Below are positions 61,613 to 64,000 of a DNA stretch of 64,000 nt, one piece after another. The position numbers were made by a program, and so were the translations under genes. Location: assembly GCA_019912965.1 (NCBI GenBank), contig JAIOHM010000213.1, forward strand, positions 1-64,000, given 5' to 3'. Origin of the DNA: Anaerolineae bacterium (lineage in GTDB: Bacteria; Chloroflexota; Anaerolineae; Aggregatilineales; Phototrophicaceae). Numbering within the stretch: the stretch's first letter is position 1; the number at the start of each line of letters is the position of its first letter. Below the pieces are notes generated by a model. It made no database searches. It was not told the DNA's origin and saw nothing but the letters and a program-made list of their open reading frames with translations.

Positions 61613-64000
61613 TTGGGGGATAAAGCCGCTTTGTCTCGCCACTACCGCCGTGACCCAGATGAGCGTGCCGCCGGATGTCTGTTGGCACTGGTAATTGCTG
61701 CTGTTTTTGGCCTCATCTATGTGCTGATAGAAGCCTTCAAATACCGCCCGCCTGTATACACTCCTGCGTCGCCGTATGATCCAGAAAACAGCGGTATTCC
61801 CACCACTCCTCGTTTCTATGACTTGCGAGTAGACCTTGCCCAGTGGAGTACCGTGTTCGGTTCTAGCATTGTAGTGGGTATTGGGGTGATTGGTGGCCTG
61901 AGTACTGTGCGTGTAGGCGGATTGTCGCACTGGCTGACGGGTTTGAGCATCGCATGGGCCTGTGGCTGCATTGGCGTAAATGGTGGGTTAGTGGCGGTCG
62001 CATTGTGGCGGGATCCACCACAAACAACGGCACAATTGGATGATAGATGGCTGCTGCGCTACCTCCATTTGCCCGCACTTGTGGTACTACTCCGCAGCAT
62101 TGGCGTCATTACGATTTTTATGCTGCCGTTTGTCATTCAAGTTATTGTTGTTCATCCAACGGTCCGATTTGTCTTGACGGTTGGTGGGTTGTTATTTGGC
62201 GCAGTGGCAGGTTCTCAGTTATGGGAATTTTCGGATAAAATTCTTGCTTGGCAACCACAGCAGCAGACAGCACGAGAACAGGCGACAGCTCTCTTGCAGC
62301 AGCAGCAAGCTGAGGTCGTCACTCATCAGCCGCCGCAAACGATTTATACACTTTACCCTGCTCACAGCAAAGCGGATTATGTAAGTGATAGCAAATTATT
62401 GGCAGCGCTCTTGGCGACTGCGCCCTGTTTGACCTTCCAAATTATTGGCACGAAAGGGGAGACTATCTGGCGAGTGGTTGATCCAACATCCACCTACGAG
62501 CCAGCGAGGGTCATGGCACTCCTCAAAAGTCATCTCCCACCGCTCAGTCAAGTTGTTTTCCATCAGCGCAAGACAAGCAAACATGAGGGTTTATCCCTGC
62601 CGTTTTACCGTCAGCATCTGCTGTTTGATGCTGTTCATGAATATGGAGTGCCATTGCCCTTTTTGGAACATATGAAAGTCTACGATCCACTGATGGCAAT
62701 TACACAACATATGGGACTGCTGGAAACTGAGGATCGGATCGTCTATTCGGTGATGACGTTGACATCCAGTGCTGAGGCACGTCGACGTGCCCAAGAACGG
62801 TTTCGGGCAGGCTTCATTACCCCCTTAACGATGGTGCGGCAGGACGTGCAGCGGCAGAGTGCTCGATTTGAATTTGATGAAGCGGTTGTGACCGCCAAGC
62901 TGTCTGGAGAACTGTATCATTGCTATTTGGTGGTCACGGTTGAGAGTAGTCGTCCACAACGCGTAGGGGAATTGGCGCAACTGGCGTATCAAATTCCGCA
63001 GTTTCAATTGTTGGGTCATAATCAGATGCGGCATACCTTTGCACTGGGACGAGTGGAGGTGACAACAGAAGCTGAGAATGTAGTGAGTGATTTTGCTGCG
63101 ATCCTTGAATCGTGGGTTAGGGAGTATGAAACTGCATGGCGGCTTCATTTACTGGTGCTTTCACCTGCTGAGATTGCTGCCCTGTGGCATCTCCCCAATG
63201 AGACTTTTACCAGTCGGCGCATCGCTTGGGCGGGTCCTCCAGTTCCCGCAGAACTGCTGAGCCAATACCGAGAACGGGTGTGGCTAGGCGAGGCAGTTGG
63301 CCCTCAAGGTTACAGCCCGGTTTCACTGACGCTTAAAGATCGCGCTTACCATCACTACATCGCGGGTAAAACCGGGATGGGCAAATCCACGCTCCTTCAT
63401 AACCTCATTCATCAGGACATCCAAGCCGGACGCAGTGTGGTGGTAATTGATCCACACGGAAAACTGATTGATGACATCTTGGGACACAGCATCCCCGAAA
63501 AACGGGTCAAAGATGTGGTATTGCTGGAATGTGGCAATCGGGAGTATCCGGTGCCACTTAATCCGCTGCGGATACCCACCGGAGTATCTTATGAAACCGC
63601 TTTTAACTACCTGTATTGGATCCTACGGAAACTGTATGAGAGTGTATGGCGTGATCGAATGGATTTGGTGTATCGCAATGTGCTCCATGCACTCTTGTGC
63701 GATCCAGCGGCAACACCACTGGATATTGACCGGATATTTACCAGCCATTCCTATCGGGATTATCTCATTGAGCGGATGGACAAGCACCCGCAAGTTTCCA
63801 CAGCAGTGCAGGCTTTTTGGCGTGACTACGGACGGCGGGGAAAAAGTGAACAGGCAGAGATGGCAGCACCCATTCGCAACCGCACCGCCATTTTCTTGGG
63901 CAACAGGGCGCTGGAATTGATGACTTGTCATCCCCAAATGCTCAACTTTCGCAGTTTTATCGAGCAGAAAAAGATTGTGCTGATTAATCTTTCCGGCGAG
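61613..64000 (+). CDS. membrane-anchored conjugative coupling protein / HerA-VirD4-type ATPase, cut by window edge
   Basis: The frame is open for 796 codons from TTG 61613 to the window end. Four or so hydrophobic segments occupy about residues 15-200 (CLLALVIAAVFGLIYVLI, IVVGIGVIGGL, VVLLRSIGVITIFMLPFVI). A long soluble region without recognised motifs follows. The ATPase part has Walker A in HHYIAGKTGMGKSTLL (near residue 590) and Walker B-like VVVIDPHGKLIDDI, then PVPLNPLRIP as in TraM/VirD4-like coupling proteins. It should pump DNA or protein across the membrane during transfer. Start TTG 61613 (AAAGG upstream) or TTG 61631 (GGGGG upstream). The C-terminus is missing. Confidence 0.82.
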   Translation, partial: MGDKAALSRHYRRDPDERAAGCLLALVIAAVFGLIYVLIEAFKYRPPVYTPASPYDPENSGIPTTPRFYDLRVDLAQWSTVFGSSIVVGIGVIGGLSTVRVGGLSHWLTGLSIAWACGCIGVNGGLVAVALWRDPPQTTAQLDDRWLLRYLHLPALVVLLRSIGVITIFMLPFVIQVIVVHPTVRFVLTVGGLLFGAVAGSQLWEFSDKILAWQPQQQTAREQATALLQQQQAEVVTHQPPQTIYTLYPAHSKADYVSDSKLLAALLATAPCLTFQIIGTKGETIWRVVDPTSTYEPARVMALLKSHLPPLSQVVFHQRKTSKHEGLSLPFYRQHLLFDAVHEYGVPLPFLEHMKVYDPLMAITQHMGLLETEDRIVYSVMTLTSSAEARRRAQERFRAGFITPLTMVRQDVQRQSARFEFDEAVVTAKLSGELYHCYLVVTVESSRPQRVGELAQLAYQIPQFQLLGHNQMRHTFALGRVEVTTEAENVVSDFAAILESWVREYETAWRLHLLVLSPAEIAALWHLPNETFTSRRIAWAGPPVPAELLSQYRERVWLGEAVGPQGYSPVSLTLKDRAYHHYIAGKTGMGKSTLLHNLIHQDIQAGRSVVVIDPHGKLIDDILGHSIPEKRVKDVVLLECGNREYPVPLNPLRIPTGVSYETAFNYLYWILRKLYESVWRDRMDLVYRNVLHALLCDPAATPLDIDRIFTSHSYRDYLIERMDKHPQVSTAVQAFWRDYGRRGKSEQAEMAAPIRNRTAIFLGNRALELMTCHPQMLNFRSFIEQKKIVLINLSGE

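Overview
The window looks like a chromosomal segment of a Chloroflexota bacterium (probably Anaerolineae-like). This is an inference from style: secreted proteins with long Thr/Pro-rich linkers, many SH3b domains, MalEFG-type sugar transporters, RNase J, a DUF4012 protein and many GAF/PAS histidine kinases. No rRNA or tRNA gene was seen, so the assignment rests on gene content alone.

Region 1 (1-5.8 kb) is a minus-strand sugar-utilisation locus: a LacI-type repressor with a perfect 28-bp operator before its own gene, a solute-binding protein, two permeases and a GH31 glycosidase cut by the window edge. Region 2 (5.9-19.5 kb) is housekeeping: a class IV aminotransferase, an MFS exporter, a muramidase/M23 hydrolase without a visible signal peptide, aspartokinase, a histidine kinase-methyltransferase-class V aminotransferase operon, an SH3b lipoprotein, and the histidine kinase of a two-component pair. 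The aspartokinase gene has what looks like a complete transcription-attenuation leader: promoter, a Thr/Met/Ile/Lys-rich leader peptide, competing hairpins and a terminator.

Region 3 (19.5-34.5 kb) begins with the response regulator of that pair, then isocitrate dehydrogenase and a three-TM protein. A cluster follows around a divergent promoter region: a G1P-dehydrogenase-like protein with altered metal ligands, a TM protein and a phosphohexomutase on one side, and a GCS2-like ligase overlapping a WecE-like sugar aminotransferase on the other. RNase J, a GT-C type membrane protein, a lone receiver and a D-threonine-aldolase-like enzyme come next. Region 4 (34.7-41.1 kb) is a galactan locus: a cytoplasmic GH53, MalE, MalF, MalG and a secreted GH53, behind a promoter with two palindromic operators. 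Both sugar loci carry a 12-bp stem/8-nt loop hairpin directly after the binding-protein gene.

Region 5 (41.2-48.8 kb) holds a decayed IS3-family element, a tightly packed three-gene histidine kinase-receiver-receiver/histidine kinase operon, and a gene-poor gap. Region 6 (48.4-56.3 kb) is an AT-richer block of secreted and membrane proteins of unknown role (SH3b, FGE-like, PKD-like, DUF4012) bracketed by two related transposase-like fragments.

Region 7 (56.8-64 kb) looks like an integrated plasmid or conjugative element: a primase with an AEP-like core and C-terminal CHC2 zinc finger, an excisionase-like HTH, ParA, a ribbon-helix-helix partner, three copies of a 22-bp partition-site-like repeat, a DnaA box with inverted repeats, a GC-rich block of nested hairpins, an orphan Phd antitoxin, and a membrane-anchored DNA-translocase ATPase that runs off the end.
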